Source of the DNA: Thermoplasmata archaeon
Lineage (GTDB): Archaea > Thermoplasmatota > Thermoplasmata > Thermoplasmatales > GCA-001856825
Length of the DNA: 64,000 nt
NCBI GenBank assembly: GCA_023256475.1
Contig: JAGDXP010000012.1
Location: forward strand, 1-64,000
Direction: 5' to 3'
Position 1 is the stretch's first letter, and each line of letters starts with the position of its first letter. Below the pieces are notes generated by a model, which did not search any database, was not told where the DNA came from, and saw only the letters and a program-made list of their open reading frames with translations. The translations under genes were made by a program, and so were the position numbers. Of this stretch, positions 33,796 through 43,638 are shown piece by piece.

Positions 33796-35430
33796 ATGAT
33801 GCCAGGACAGCCAATATTTATTTTGAAGGAGGGGTCAAAGAGGGAATCTGGTAAGAATGCCATGCAGAATAACATAAATGCGGCAAAAGCTATTGCAGAT
33901 GCAGTAAAGACAACACTTGGACCAAGAGGAATGGATAAGATGTTGGTAGATTCCCTTGGTGATATTGTTATAACCAATGATGGTGTAACTATTCTAAAGG
34001 AAATGGACATAGAGCATCCAGCCGCTAAGATGATGGTTGAGGTATCCAAGACACAGGATCAGGAAGTAGGAGATGGTACCACAACCGCAGCTATTTTGGC
34101 TGGCGAGCTACTTAGAAAGGCAGAGGATCTCTTAAATCAAAATGTTCATCCTACGGTGATAGCATCAGGATATAGGCTTGCCGCAGAGAAGGCAAAGCAG
34201 GTACTTGATGAAATCGCAATACCCGTCAAGGATAATGACGAAGCTCTCCTATTAAAGATTGCAAACACTGCACTCAATTCAAAGAGCGCATCAACTTCAA
34301 AACAGAAGCTTGGGGAGATTGCAGTCAAGGCAGTACTTCAAGTAAAACAAATCAGAGATGGCAGGCCATATGTTGATTTTGACGATATACAGCTGGTTAA
34401 GAAGCAGGGAGGTGCAATTGAGGACACCCAATTGATCCACGGAATCATAGTTGACAAGGAAAGGGTACATCCAGGAATGCCGGTCCTAGTTAACAACGCC
34501 AAGATCGCACTACTTAACTTCGCATTGGAAATAAAGAAGCCTGAATTCGACACATCCATAAGGATCGAAGATCCAGAATCCATAATGAAATTCAAGAAAC
34601 AGGAAGAGAACATACTGAAGGAAATGGTAGAAAAAATCAAATCCGTGGGAGCTAACGTAGTACTCACACAGAAAGGAATTGATGATCTTGCAATGCACTT
34701 CCTGTCAAAGGAAGGAATATATGCAGCCAGGAGGGTGAAGAAATCAGATATTGAGAAACTAGCAAAGGCCATTGGAGGAAATATTGTCACAAACATAGAT
34801 GATTTGACACCTTCGGACCTTGGCCATGCGGATAAAGTAGAGGAGGTTAAAATAGGAGAAGATCACCTCACGTTTGTAACAGGCTGCAAGAATCCAAAGG
34901 CTGTATCCATACTGATAAGGGGCGGAACAGAGCATGTGGTGGATGAAATTGAGAGAAGCCTTGTGGATTCACTGCATGTGGTTGCATCTGCCATCGAGGA
35001 TGGAAAAATCGTCCCAGGCGGTGGTGCGGCTGCAACAGAAATTGCTCTGAGGCTTAGAGAATACAGCGCAAAGGTTGGTGGAAGGGAGCAATTGGCAATT
35101 GAGAAGTTTGCTGAGGCATTGGAAATTATACCTAGGACTCTGGCGGAAAATGCCGGTCTGGATGCGATTGGCATACTCATAAACCTGAAGAAGGAGCATG
35201 CTGAGGGTAAGAAAACTTATGGCGTCGATGTGTTCAAGGGTAAGCCTGCTGACATGGTTGAGCTAGGCGTAATTGAACCCATAAGGGTAGGAAAGCAGGC
35301 AATCAATAGCGCTACAGATGCTGCAGTAATGATCCTCAGGATAGATGACGTAATTGCCACAAAAGCTTCATCCGGCTCATCTCCTCCCAAGACACCGGGT
35401 GGAGAAAGCAAATCTGAGAGCGAAGATTAA
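33796..35430 (+). CDS. Thermosome subunit (group II chaperonin)
   Basis: The 544-residue protein is a clear Cpn60/TCP-1 family member: [14 protein letters not shown] and [12 protein letters not shown] near the start, the ATP-site [15 protein letters not shown], and [18 protein letters not shown] with [10 protein letters not shown] toward the end. It forms the two-ring folding chamber. The C-terminus is Ser/Pro/Gly/acidic ([17 protein letters not shown]) instead of a GGM repeat. Only one subunit gene is in this window, whereas Thermoplasma relatives use two types. Confidence 0.97.
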   Translation: MMPGQPIFILKEGSKRESGKNAMQNNINAAKAIADAVKTTLGPRGMDKMLVDSLGDIVITNDGVTILKEMDIEHPAAKMMVEVSKTQDQEVGDGTTTAAILAGELLRKAEDLLNQNVHPTVIASGYRLAAEKAKQVLDEIAIPVKDNDEALLLKIANTALNSKSASTSKQKLGEIAVKAVLQVKQIRDGRPYVDFDDIQLVKKQGGAIEDTQLIHGIIVDKERVHPGMPVLVNNAKIALLNFALEIKKPEFDTSIRIEDPESIMKFKKQEENILKEMVEKIKSVGANVVLTQKGIDDLAMHFLSKEGIYAARRVKKSDIEKLAKAIGGNIVTNIDDLTPSDLGHADKVEEVKIGEDHLTFVTGCKNPKAVSILIRGGTEHVVDEIERSLVDSLHVVASAIEDGKIVPGGGAAATEIALRLREYSAKVGGREQLAIEKFAEALEIIPRTLAENAGLDAIGILINLKKEHAEGKKTYGVDVFKGKPADMVELGVIEPIRVGKQAINSATDAAVMILRIDDVIATKASSGSSPPKTPGGESKSESED

Positions 35431-35496
35431 ATCTTTTGATAATTTATTTTATTTCTGTTCCCATAAGATTTTTAATTCATTTAATATTAGGCATTT

Positions 35497-35880
35497 ATGG
35501 ATTCTATATATAACCCTTCACAGAGCGATTTGATAATTGTAAGCACTCCATACGTTCCAGGATATAAGATAGTAAAGGTAATAGGTTTTACCTGGGGATT
35601 GATAGTCAGATCCAGAGGTCTCGGAGGCAACATAATGGCATCTCTCAGAACCATAACTGGCGGAGAAATAGTTGAATATACCCAGATGCTGGATCAATCC
35701 AGGAGAGAGGCATTGGATAGGCTAAAGCAGCACGCAAAATCACTAGGTGCAAATGCTGTTATTGAAGTGAGGTTCGATTCCTCAGAAATAGGCCAGGTAA
35801 TGTCAGAAATACTAGCATATGGTACTGCTGTAGTCGTGGAGAAAGACGAAAGCGAACCACAGGCAGTGAGATTGAAATAG
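35497..35880 (+). CDS. YbjQ/UPF0145 family protein
   Basis: The 127-residue protein matches the YbjQ family: IIVSTPYVPGYKIVKVIG, a central GLGGNIMASLRTITGGEI, and GANAVIEVRFD followed by ILAYGTAVVV. The family forms pentamers with a putative heavy-metal-binding fold and no established activity. A TTTTTAATTCATTTA box about 25 bases before ATG 35497 suggests a leaderless transcript. The next gene follows after 19 bases and may be co-transcribed. Confidence 0.88.
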   Translation: MDSIYNPSQSDLIIVSTPYVPGYKIVKVIGFTWGLIVRSRGLGGNIMASLRTITGGEIVEYTQMLDQSRREALDRLKQHAKSLGANAVIEVRFDSSEIGQVMSEILAYGTAVVVEKDESEPQAVRLK

Positions 35881-35899
35881 GGAATCGATTACATAACTA

Positions 35900-36778
35900 A
35901 TGCCTTCCTTCGTTCCACATAAGGTCATTTTCTTCGGAGAACATGCAGTGGTATATGGATATCCCTCAATATCTTCAACAGTGGATCTCTTTTCAAAGAT
36001 TCACCTCATACCAAATAGATTCCATTACCAACAAACTCCATTTGTACAGAGCGCTTTGAAATTCCTCAATAAGGAGGATGTATATGTTAAAGTAGAAAGC
36101 AATGTACCTTCAGGATCTGGATTGGGAACATCATCAATGGTCATTGTGGGCATATTGATGCACAATCCTGCACTGAGAGGGGAAAAACTAGCAAGGGAAG
36201 CTTATGAAATAGAATATTCTGTCCAGGGACTGGGGAGCCCCATAGATACATCAACTATTGTTGCTGGTGGTTTCGTCATGACAAATGGGAACTATGGAAT
36301 ACCATTATGGGAGATTACAAAAAACGACAAGAGATGGAAATTTACAAATTTGCCAGGTAAAAACCTTGACCTCATGATAGTTTATGTAGGAAGCAAAGGG
36401 AGTACTAAGGAACAGGTTGAAAAGGTAAGGAAATTCATGAATAGGGGCAGATTCGCTAGGGAAATAATGGAGAGGATAGGTGAAATAACCAGGGAAGGGG
36501 CCAGTGCCATCGTTAGGAACGACTTAGAAAAGATCGGTGAGCTCATGAAGGAAAATCATAGGGAATTGAAGATTTTTGGCCTTTCGACACCAACTATGGA
36601 TAAGGTAATTGAAATAGGAAACAGTTATGGATATGGGGCAAAATTGACAGGTGCTGGCGGTGGAGGCTCCGTTATAATAATACCTGAGGATAGAGAGAAG
36701 ATAAGGGAAAAGTTAAAAGAATTAAATCTGCAATTCTTTGAAACCAGTACCACAAGTGTGGGGGCATTTTTCAAATAG
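35900..36778 (+). CDS. GHMP kinase, mevalonate-kinase-like
   Basis: The 292-residue protein has all three GHMP motifs: [15 protein letters not shown] (8-22), the phosphate loop [11 protein letters not shown] (70-80), and [14 protein letters not shown] near 252-265. The catalytic Asp is in [12 protein letters not shown] (D116), as in mevalonate kinases. These phosphorylate mevalonate for isoprenoid lipid synthesis. Thermoplasma acidophilum uses a different route (mevalonate 3-kinase), so the substrate is worth checking. The last eight bases overlap the convergent gyrA. Confidence 0.82.
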   Translation: MPSFVPHKVIFFGEHAVVYGYPSISSTVDLFSKIHLIPNRFHYQQTPFVQSALKFLNKEDVYVKVESNVPSGSGLGTSSMVIVGILMHNPALRGEKLAREAYEIEYSVQGLGSPIDTSTIVAGGFVMTNGNYGIPLWEITKNDKRWKFTNLPGKNLDLMIVYVGSKGSTKEQVEKVRKFMNRGRFAREIMERIGEITREGASAIVRNDLEKIGELMKENHRELKIFGLSTPTMDKVIEIGNSYGYGAKLTGAGGGGSVIIIPEDREKIREKLKELNLQFFETSTTSVGAFFK

Positions 36779-39137
36779 TAGATGCTGAGACTACTACGTC
36801 ATTCTCATCCAGATCCATGAGCCTAACTCCCTGGGCATTTCTACCCTGAACTGGCACTGTCTCAGCCTTTATTCTAATGGTTTTACCATTCTTTGTTATT
36901 ATAATGATCTCATCGTTATTTTCCACTGAAAATGCGGATACCGGTGTCCCAGTTTTATCTGTGATCTTAATAGCTCTCATTCCCTTTGTTCCTCTGTGCC
37001 TCATGGTAAATTCCTGAGTGGAAACCCTCTTTCCCATACCTCTTTCGGTGACGATAAGCAGTGAATCCTTCTCAACATAATCAACTGCAGCAAGCTTATT
37101 GCCGTTTACCAATCTTATTCCCGTGACTCCCATGGCCGCCCTTCCCATAGGTCTGAATTCACTTTCATTAACAAGCACAAGATTTCCATCGGTTGATAGC
37201 AATGCAACCTTGCCATCTCCCTTCGTCAGAATTACATACTTCAGATTATCATCCCTTAGCTTTGTAGCAATTATGCCATTGGATCTTATATTTCTGAATT
37301 CATCCAGTCTGGTCCTCTTTCCCTTCCCCTTCTCTGTAAAGAACATAATGAACTTATTTTCATCAATGGATCTTTCGTTCATGATAAAAACAACTTTATC
37401 CTTCAATCCTTCGATTATATTTTCTATCAGCTTACCCCTGCTCCTTCTCTCCCCCTTAGGTATTTGGTAGGCCTTGATCTTGTATACCTTTCCTTTGTCC
37501 GTGAACAGGTAGATGTAATCATGACTATCTGCTGTGATGATCTGCCTTATCTGAGATTCCTGGTTTCCAGCATAGACACCCTTTCCACCCCTTCTCTGTG
37601 AGACAAATGAATCTATTTCTATTCTGTTAAGTCTATTGTCCTCGGACAATATTATTGTATTTTCTTCATGCGGGATAAGCTCTTCTTCTGTGGTTTCCAC
37701 ATAAGAATCCACTATCTCGGTTCTCCTGGAGTCTCCGTACATCCTCTTCAACTCAAGGAATTCTTCTTTGATTATCTCCCATCTTTCGTTTTCATCTGAA
37801 AGTATCTTTTCATATTCCGTTACTTTTTGAGTTAAATCTTTAAATTCAGTTTGCAGTTCTTCCATCTGCATGTTGGTCAATCTCTGTAAACGGGTATCTA
37901 GGATGGCGTTTGCCTGTTCATCATCCAGATTGAATTGAGATTTAAGCCCTTCCCTTGCTTCCTTTGGGTCCTTTGATTCCCTGATTATTTTTATGGTAAG
38001 ATCAATGGCATCAAGGGCTTTAATCAGGCCCTCCAAAATATGTAACCTGCTCTTTGCCTTCTTGAGGAAGAATTCCGTCCTCCTTCTGACCATTAGCTCC
38101 CTGTGCTTAAGAAACTCCTCAAGTATCTCCTTCAGGCTTAAAATCTTTGGAGTCTGATCCAATAGAACAAGATTGATGATTCCATATGAAACTTCCATCT
38201 GTGTATTTTCGTATATCTGCTTGAGTGTGACTTCAGGATTTGCACTGGACTCAAGCTTTACTACAATTCTGATTCCTTCCTTATTGCTCTCATCCTTTAT
38301 GCTCTGAATTCCATGTATGATTCCTGCTTTGGATAGCTCTGATATCTTGGTCAATAAGTCTGCTTTATTCACCTCATAGGGTATTTCCGTGAATATGATC
38401 TCATTTTTCTTTATTTCTCCCTTCCCCCTTAAAATAATCTTTCCTTTTCCAGTCTTATAGGCCTCAAGTATACCAGACTTGCCCATAATAACCCCGCCCG
38501 TTGGGAAGTCTGGCCCCTTGATGAATTTCATAAGTTCATCAATATCTGCATTTCTATTGTCAATTAGATAAATTAGCGCATCCACTATTTCCCCTAGGTT
38601 GTGTGGAGGAATATTGGTAGCCATTCCCACGGCTATACCAGAAGAACCATTTATCAATAGGTTCGGAAGCTTGCCCGGCAGGAACATGGGCTCCTTAAGA
38701 GTCCCATCAAAGGTAGGGGCAAAATCAACTGTCTCATATTCAATATCTTCCAAAAGTTCATTGCTGATCCTTTCCAATCTCGCTTCTGTATACCTCATGG
38801 CCGCAGGCGGATCTCCATCCATGCTTCCGAAATTACCCTGGCCATCCACCAGTGGATATCTCATGGAAAAAGGCTGTGCCATCCTGGCAAGCGATGCATA
38901 AATAGCCGCATCACCGTGAGGGTGATACTTACCCATGACCTCTCCAACAATTCTGGCCGATTTCCTATAGGGCTTGTCAAAGGTCAATCCCATTTCATAC
39001 ATGGAATAGAGAATTCTCCTTTGCACCGGTTTCAATCCATCTCTAATATCTGGAATTGCCCTTGATAGAATTACGCTCATTGCATAATCCAGATAGGAAT
39101 CCTTCATTTCCTTTTCAATGGGTCTATTTTCTAACAT
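36771..39137 (-). CDS. gyrA: DNA gyrase subunit A
   Basis: The 788-residue protein is a bacterial-type GyrA. The catalytic tyrosine is in [12 protein letters not shown] (Y116). The N-terminal winged helix has [19 protein letters not shown], and the GyrA box QRRGGKG begins the six-bladed C-terminal pinwheel that wraps DNA. The box separates true gyrase from topoisomerase IV, so negative supercoiling is expected. It follows gyrB by six bases as an operon. Bacterial-type gyrase is known in Thermoplasmata and other euryarchaea as an ancient transfer. Confidence 0.96.
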   Translation of the reverse strand: MLENRPIEKEMKDSYLDYAMSVILSRAIPDIRDGLKPVQRRILYSMYEMGLTFDKPYRKSARIVGEVMGKYHPHGDAAIYASLARMAQPFSMRYPLVDGQGNFGSMDGDPPAAMRYTEARLERISNELLEDIEYETVDFAPTFDGTLKEPMFLPGKLPNLLINGSSGIAVGMATNIPPHNLGEIVDALIYLIDNRNADIDELMKFIKGPDFPTGGVIMGKSGILEAYKTGKGKIILRGKGEIKKNEIIFTEIPYEVNKADLLTKISELSKAGIIHGIQSIKDESNKEGIRIVVKLESSANPEVTLKQIYENTQMEVSYGIINLVLLDQTPKILSLKEILEEFLKHRELMVRRRTEFFLKKAKSRLHILEGLIKALDAIDLTIKIIRESKDPKEAREGLKSQFNLDDEQANAILDTRLQRLTNMQMEELQTEFKDLTQKVTEYEKILSDENERWEIIKEEFLELKRMYGDSRRTEIVDSYVETTEEELIPHEENTIILSEDNRLNRIEIDSFVSQRRGGKGVYAGNQESQIRQIITADSHDYIYLFTDKGKVYKIKAYQIPKGERRSRGKLIENIIEGLKDKVVFIMNERSIDENKFIMFFTEKGKGKRTRLDEFRNIRSNGIIATKLRDDNLKYVILTKGDGKVALLSTDGNLVLVNESEFRPMGRAAMGVTGIRLVNGNKLAAVDYVEKDSLLIVTERGMGKRVSTQEFTMRHRGTKGMRAIKITDKTGTPVSAFSVENNDEIIIITKNGKTIRIKAETVPVQGRNAQGVRLMDLDENDVVVSASTI

Positions 39138-39143
39138 TTCACA

Positions 39144-41069
39144 TCACACATCAATATTCTGCGCTTCCTTGGCATGGTTCATAATGAACTCCTTTCTTGG
39201 CTCCACATCTTCGCCCATCAAGAGCCTGAACAGATAGTCTGCCTGCTCTGCATCCTCTATGGTTACCCTCAACAACCGTCTGGTTTGAGGATTCATGGCG
39301 GTATCCCAAAGTTGCTGCGGATTCATTTCTCCGAGCCCCTTGAATCTCTGCACAATTGGATTATTCAGTTTAGATACAATCTCATCCTTCTCCTGATCTG
39401 AATACACATACCAAATGTCAGAACCCTTCTGTATCCTGTAGAGGGGAACCTGTGCTATGTAAATGTGTCCATTTACTATCAAATCCCTCAGGTATCTATA
39501 AAACAATGTGAGAAGCAGTGTCCTTATGTGACTTCCATCAACATCAGCATCTGTCATTATTATAATCTTATGGTATCGGAGCTTCTTTGGGTCATATTTA
39601 TCATTTGGAGACATATTTATGGCAGCAAACAGACTCTTGATCTCTTTATTCTTGACCAATTTGTCCCATCTTGCCTTTTCCACATTCAAAATCTTTCCCC
39701 TGAGAGGCAAGATTGCCTGGAAAGTCCGATCTCTACCCTGCTTTGAGGATCCTGCAGCAGAATCCCCCTCCACAATGTAAAGTTCAGTTTTCTCAGGGTC
39801 CTCAAGGGTGCAATCTGCCAATTTTCCGGGCAATGTAGTAGATAAGCTTGATTTTGACCTCACCAATTCTCTGGCATTTCTTGCGGCTTCCCTTGCCATG
39901 GCAGCCTGATAGGCTTTCCTAGCTATGGCCTCGGCAACCTTTGGATAGTCTTCAAAATATTTGCCCAGGTAGTCCGACACAACACTGAATACAATTCCCT
40001 TGACATTGCTATTACCTAGCTTCTCTTTCGTCTGACCTTCAAACTGTGGTTCCATCAATTTTACGTGTATCACTGCTGTGAGTCCTTCCCTAACATCTTC
40101 TCCGGTGAAGAAATCATCAGAATCTATTATGTTGAGTTCCTTCGCCGCATCATTCAGGGCTTTTGTGAGTGCCATTTTAAAGCCAGTGGCATGAGTTCCA
40201 CCTTCCCTAGTATTTATGTTGTTGGCAAAGGAGCTCAGATCCTCTTCTACGCCATCATTGTACTGCAGTGCGAATTCTATCTGAATTCCATCCTTTTCAA
40301 TGAAATTGTAGATAACATCTTCGTGCAGCACATTTTTACCCCTGTTCTTATCCTGAACCATTTCCTTTATTCCACCTTCATGCAGGTATTCTCTTTCCTG
40401 TCCATTCCAGTTGAATATTATTTTCAATCCTCTATTTAGATAAGATAGTTCTTCAATCCTCCTCGCTAAAATTTCCTTCGAGAAATCCGTGGTTTCCATT
40501 ATCTCGCTGTCTGGAATAAATCGCTGTAAAGTTCCGGTGGGTGAATTGAATTTGAACTCACATCTTTCTTCACCTAACCATGTTATCTTCCCATCATCAA
40601 TTTTTCCAACCACCTTGACTTCCGTCTGCTTTTCTCCTTTTGAATATTTCTGGTGATAAATGGCTCCATCCCTTTTAACAAATACTTCGAAAGTGGCAGA
40701 CAGGGCATTCACCACATGAACGCCAACACCATGAAGGCCTCCAGAAACCTTGTAAGCCTTTTTCTCAAATTTGGCGCCAGAGTGCAATTCAGTCAGCACT
40801 ATCTCAAGCGCAGGCTTGTTATATTTGGGATGGAGGTCCACAGGTATGCCTCTTCCATCATCCTCAACCGTTACCTGGTTTCCCTTAACCTCCACATATA
40901 TGTTTTTGCAATAGCCTGCCATGGCTTCATCTATGCTGTTATCTATTACTTCATACACCAGTTGATGAAGTCCCCTGGAGTCTGTACTTCCAATGTACAT
41001 GGCAGGTCTTTTTCTAACCGCTTTAAGACCTTCAAGGACAACAATATCCTTGGCTGTATAATCTTCCAT
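39144..41069 (-). CDS. gyrB: DNA gyrase subunit B
   Basis: The 641-residue protein has the GHKL ATPase site (YEVIDNSIDEAMAGY, VEDDGRGIPVD, GGLHGVGVHVVNALS) and the TOPRIM domain (EGDSAAGSSKQGRDR ... MTDADVDGSHIRTLLL), and ends with the conserved QRFKGLGEMNPQQLWDT region. It drives strand passage with GyrA, encoded six bases downstream. On the minus strand AATATAAAAAG lies about 40-50 bases before ATG 41069 as a promoter candidate. Confidence 0.96.
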   Translation of the reverse strand: MEDYTAKDIVVLEGLKAVRKRPAMYIGSTDSRGLHQLVYEVIDNSIDEAMAGYCKNIYVEVKGNQVTVEDDGRGIPVDLHPKYNKPALEIVLTELHSGAKFEKKAYKVSGGLHGVGVHVVNALSATFEVFVKRDGAIYHQKYSKGEKQTEVKVVGKIDDGKITWLGEERCEFKFNSPTGTLQRFIPDSEIMETTDFSKEILARRIEELSYLNRGLKIIFNWNGQEREYLHEGGIKEMVQDKNRGKNVLHEDVIYNFIEKDGIQIEFALQYNDGVEEDLSSFANNINTREGGTHATGFKMALTKALNDAAKELNIIDSDDFFTGEDVREGLTAVIHVKLMEPQFEGQTKEKLGNSNVKGIVFSVVSDYLGKYFEDYPKVAEAIARKAYQAAMAREAARNARELVRSKSSLSTTLPGKLADCTLEDPEKTELYIVEGDSAAGSSKQGRDRTFQAILPLRGKILNVEKARWDKLVKNKEIKSLFAAINMSPNDKYDPKKLRYHKIIIMTDADVDGSHIRTLLLTLFYRYLRDLIVNGHIYIAQVPLYRIQKGSDIWYVYSDQEKDEIVSKLNNPIVQRFKGLGEMNPQQLWDTAMNPQTRRLLRVTIEDAEQADYLFRLLMGEDVEPRKEFIMNHAKEAQNIDV

Positions 41070-41162
41070 TGTGAGTCCATACTTGATGATAAAACCGTAC
41101 TTATATCTTTTTATATTAATTGAAATAAATAATATTCTAAAACTAAGGATTTATCGCAATAA

Positions 41163-41762
41163 CTACTTTAATAATGTATATTTTATTAAAATTTCATTTC
41201 TCTGCTTCTTTTCTCCATTGATTTTTAAATAGTAAACCAGATGTTTCATGTAAATTATTTCAAAGTCAGCAAAATATAGTTCATCATCCTTAAAATAGTG
41301 GGTAACTATTCCATTTCCCCTAACAAAGGTGTTCTCCTCAACTTCCTTACCTTTTCCATACCTGAAATCGTTTATGGAAAAAACCCTTAAGAAGAGCAAA
41401 CCATCATTTTGAAGGACTCTCTTAGCCTCATTTATCGCCCTGTTCCTTTCATTCGTAAGTAAATGATCAAGGGAGTGGAAAAATATTACACTTTTAAAAG
41501 AGTTGTCCTTAAATGGTAATGAGAGCATGTTTCCGCATACTACATAGGGGTTTTTGAGCTTATAAAATCTGAGCGCGTTTATTGAAAAATCAAGCCCAAT
41601 TACTCCTTCTACCTTATTTATATCCTTTCCATTCCCGCAACCGTTATTCAATGCGGGAACTAAAATTTCATCATCAACGGAATCAATATTGCTGCCCCTC
41701 CAAAGTCTTCCTCTCTTCTTGTACTCCCTATCCCATATTTTCCTTTGGTCCCCCAATTCCAT
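41163..41762 (-). CDS. SAM-dependent methyltransferase (class I)
   Basis: The 199-residue protein has the Rossmann methyltransferase core: motif I as LNNGCGNGKDINKV, the acidic end of strand 2 as VIGLDFS, an NML/SLPF segment, and motif IV as SVIFFHSLDHLL, followed by EAKRVLQNDGLLFLRVF. This is the UbiE/Methyltransf_11 type acting on small molecules or proteins. The substrate cannot be told. It is divergent from the thioesterase gene, with a 37-base gap. Confidence 0.82.
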   Translation of the reverse strand: MELGDQRKIWDREYKKRGRLWRGSNIDSVDDEILVPALNNGCGNGKDINKVEGVIGLDFSINALRFYKLKNPYVVCGNMLSLPFKDNSFKSVIFFHSLDHLLTNERNRAINEAKRVLQNDGLLFLRVFSINDFRYGKGKEVEENTFVRGNGIVTHYFKDDELYFADFEIIYMKHLVYYLKINGEKKQRNEILIKYTLLK

Positions 41763-41799
41763 TACATTTTGTATTTATAATTGGTATTTATAAGCCTTC

Positions 41800-42195
41800 A
41801 TGGACGATTATCCCATGATAGAAGAGCTAATTATGAGGGACCCTTTTATAAATCATCTCGGTATAAAGGTAAAGATTCTCGGTGACGGAAAGGCAGAAGC
41901 AACAGTGGATTTTAAAAGGGAATTAATGAGAACAGGAGATATAATGAATGGCGGTGCTATTGCATCATTAATAGATACCGTTGGAGGTACAGCGGTGTTG
42001 ACATTGAGCAAATCCAACCAGGTTACAGTAAATCTGAATATAAACTTCTTAAAAGCCATTGACAACGGACCTGTTAGAGCATTGGCAGAAGTTACGAAAC
42101 CTGGAAACAGGATATTTTACGTGGATATTAGAGTCTATGATGGAAAATCAAATCTATGTGCTCATGCAACTGGAGTTTGGTACGCATTTAAGTAA
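41800..42195 (+). CDS. PaaI-type hotdog-fold thioesterase
   Basis: The 131-residue protein matches the PaaI/YbgC hotdog family: a first helix with INHLGIKV, the hot-dog helix region MNGGAIASLIDTVGGTAV with the catalytic Asp (IDT), and strands ending IFYVDIRVYDG. Such enzymes hydrolyse acyl- or aryl-CoA thioesters. No CoA-ester genes are adjacent to identify the substrate. Confidence 0.88.
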   Translation: MDDYPMIEELIMRDPFINHLGIKVKILGDGKAEATVDFKRELMRTGDIMNGGAIASLIDTVGGTAVLTLSKSNQVTVNLNINFLKAIDNGPVRALAEVTKPGNRIFYVDIRVYDGKSNLCAHATGVWYAFK

Positions 42196-42276
42196 GGTTA
42201 ACGGAGGCTAATAGATTTTTAAACAATTCTGAATTTTTGTCAATGTAGCATTGGAAATTGGATAAGGAATAAATAT

Positions 42277-42294
42277 TCCGAACACATGTTCGGA
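42277..42294. promoter_or_regulatory. 8-bp inverted repeat between TATA box and start of the NCS1 permease gene
   Basis: TCCGAACA (42277-42284) and TGTTCGGA (42287-42294) are exact complements with a CA spacer. A TATA-like ATAAATATT (42269-42277) abuts it, and the likely leaderless start is ATG 42298. A protein bound here would block transcription initiation. Confidence 0.5.
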
Positions 42295-42297
42295 CAT

Positions 42298-43617
42298 ATG
42301 GTGGAGCATATAGGAATAGAGCACATAGAATCAGATATGAAAAGGGGAAACTCGAGGTCCCTGTTCTTCCTATGGTTCGCGGCAAATTTAACCATTGCTG
42401 ACTTTGCTCTTGGTTTCATTCCAATTTCATTTGGCATGTCATTTCTATCTGGAATGTTCTCCATAATCATTGGAAATGTCTTGGGAGCACTAATCGTGGC
42501 ATTTTCCGCTGCAATGGGACCAAAAACCGGTTATCCACAAATGATGAGCACCACCAACTCTATGGGAACACTTGGTATGAGAATATTTGGTTTGATCAAT
42601 CTTTCAAATACGCTGGGGTGGTTCATTGTTAACAATATAATCGCAGTTTCCGCAATTTTCCTAATATTCCACTATCCACCCTGGCTATTGATTATGCTTT
42701 ATACAATTGTAATTTTGATAATATCCTATGTTGGCCACGATTTCATACATAGGGTTGAAAAGGTACTGGCATTTTCACTGGGAATACTGTTCCTTGCCAT
42801 GCTTTCATTCACCATTTACCACTGGAATTCTAACGATATTGCCGGAAGCTTAGTTGTTAACACGCCGTTCTTTGGAATGATAGCATTTGCATACAGCTAC
42901 CTCATGAGCTGGGGACCGTATGCATCTGACTATTCAAGATATCTTCCAGAGAATGAGAAAATCAGGAAGGTTTTTCTATTCACATTTCTTGGTTCCTTTC
43001 TATCCACTACATTTGTTGAGACGGCCGCAATGTTGATTTCTTATGAGTTCAATAGTTATGCACCGATGCAAGGCTTACAGACATCATTAGGGAAATACTT
43101 TATTTTGGGTTTAGTGCTGATAGCGCTTGGAGGAATCTCTGCAAACGTCCTTAATCTTTATTCTGGCTCACTTTCTGGCCTTGTTGGCGGAATCAGAATG
43201 AAGAGAACAAATTTCATATTAATTCTAGCGTTAATTGGATTTGCATTTAGCATTCTGTTTTACAACGGCTTCTATGGTTTCTTCGAATCATTCCTGCTTG
43301 TGTTGGATTACTGGATCTCACCGTGGATATCAATACTAATTGTTGATTTCTTCATTATCGGCAACAAGAAATTGATTTTCAACAGGAAAATAATCTTCAG
43401 TGGAATAGTAGCATACATTTTAGGATTGGTCATATCCATTCCATTCATGAATGTCTCCATTGGAAATTTCAATTATGAATTCCCTATATCAAAAATGCTT
43501 GGTGGCATAGACATTAGCTATTTTGTAAGCTTCATAGCCGCAGGTATTATCTATTACTTGTTGAACTCAAGATGGAGAGGGACTAATACATTATCCTTAA
43601 ATAAAGATGTTAATTAA
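42298..43617 (+). CDS. NCS1-family permease (cytosine/purine/allantoin type)
   Basis: The protein of about 439 residues has twelve or so helices and NCS1 features: FFLWFAANLTIADFALG in TM1, GPKTGYPQMM (family G-x-K-x-G-x-P-x-x-x) in the TM2-3 loop, and SWGPYASDYSRYLP in the central segment. It would import a nucleobase or related compound with H+ or Na+. I prefer ATG 42298, since ATG 42286 lies inside the operator palindrome and upstream of the predicted transcription start. It sits 21 bases before the PAN gene. Confidence 0.85.
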   Translation: MVEHIGIEHIESDMKRGNSRSLFFLWFAANLTIADFALGFIPISFGMSFLSGMFSIIIGNVLGALIVAFSAAMGPKTGYPQMMSTTNSMGTLGMRIFGLINLSNTLGWFIVNNIIAVSAIFLIFHYPPWLLIMLYTIVILIISYVGHDFIHRVEKVLAFSLGILFLAMLSFTIYHWNSNDIAGSLVVNTPFFGMIAFAYSYLMSWGPYASDYSRYLPENEKIRKVFLFTFLGSFLSTTFVETAAMLISYEFNSYAPMQGLQTSLGKYFILGLVLIALGGISANVLNLYSGSLSGLVGGIRMKRTNFILILALIGFAFSILFYNGFYGFFESFLLVLDYWISPWISILIVDFFIIGNKKLIFNRKIIFSGIVAYILGLVISIPFMNVSIGNFNYEFPISKMLGGIDISYFVSFIAAGIIYYLLNSRWRGTNTLSLNKDVN

Positions 43618-43638
43618 TGGCATAAATAAAAAGGTGAT

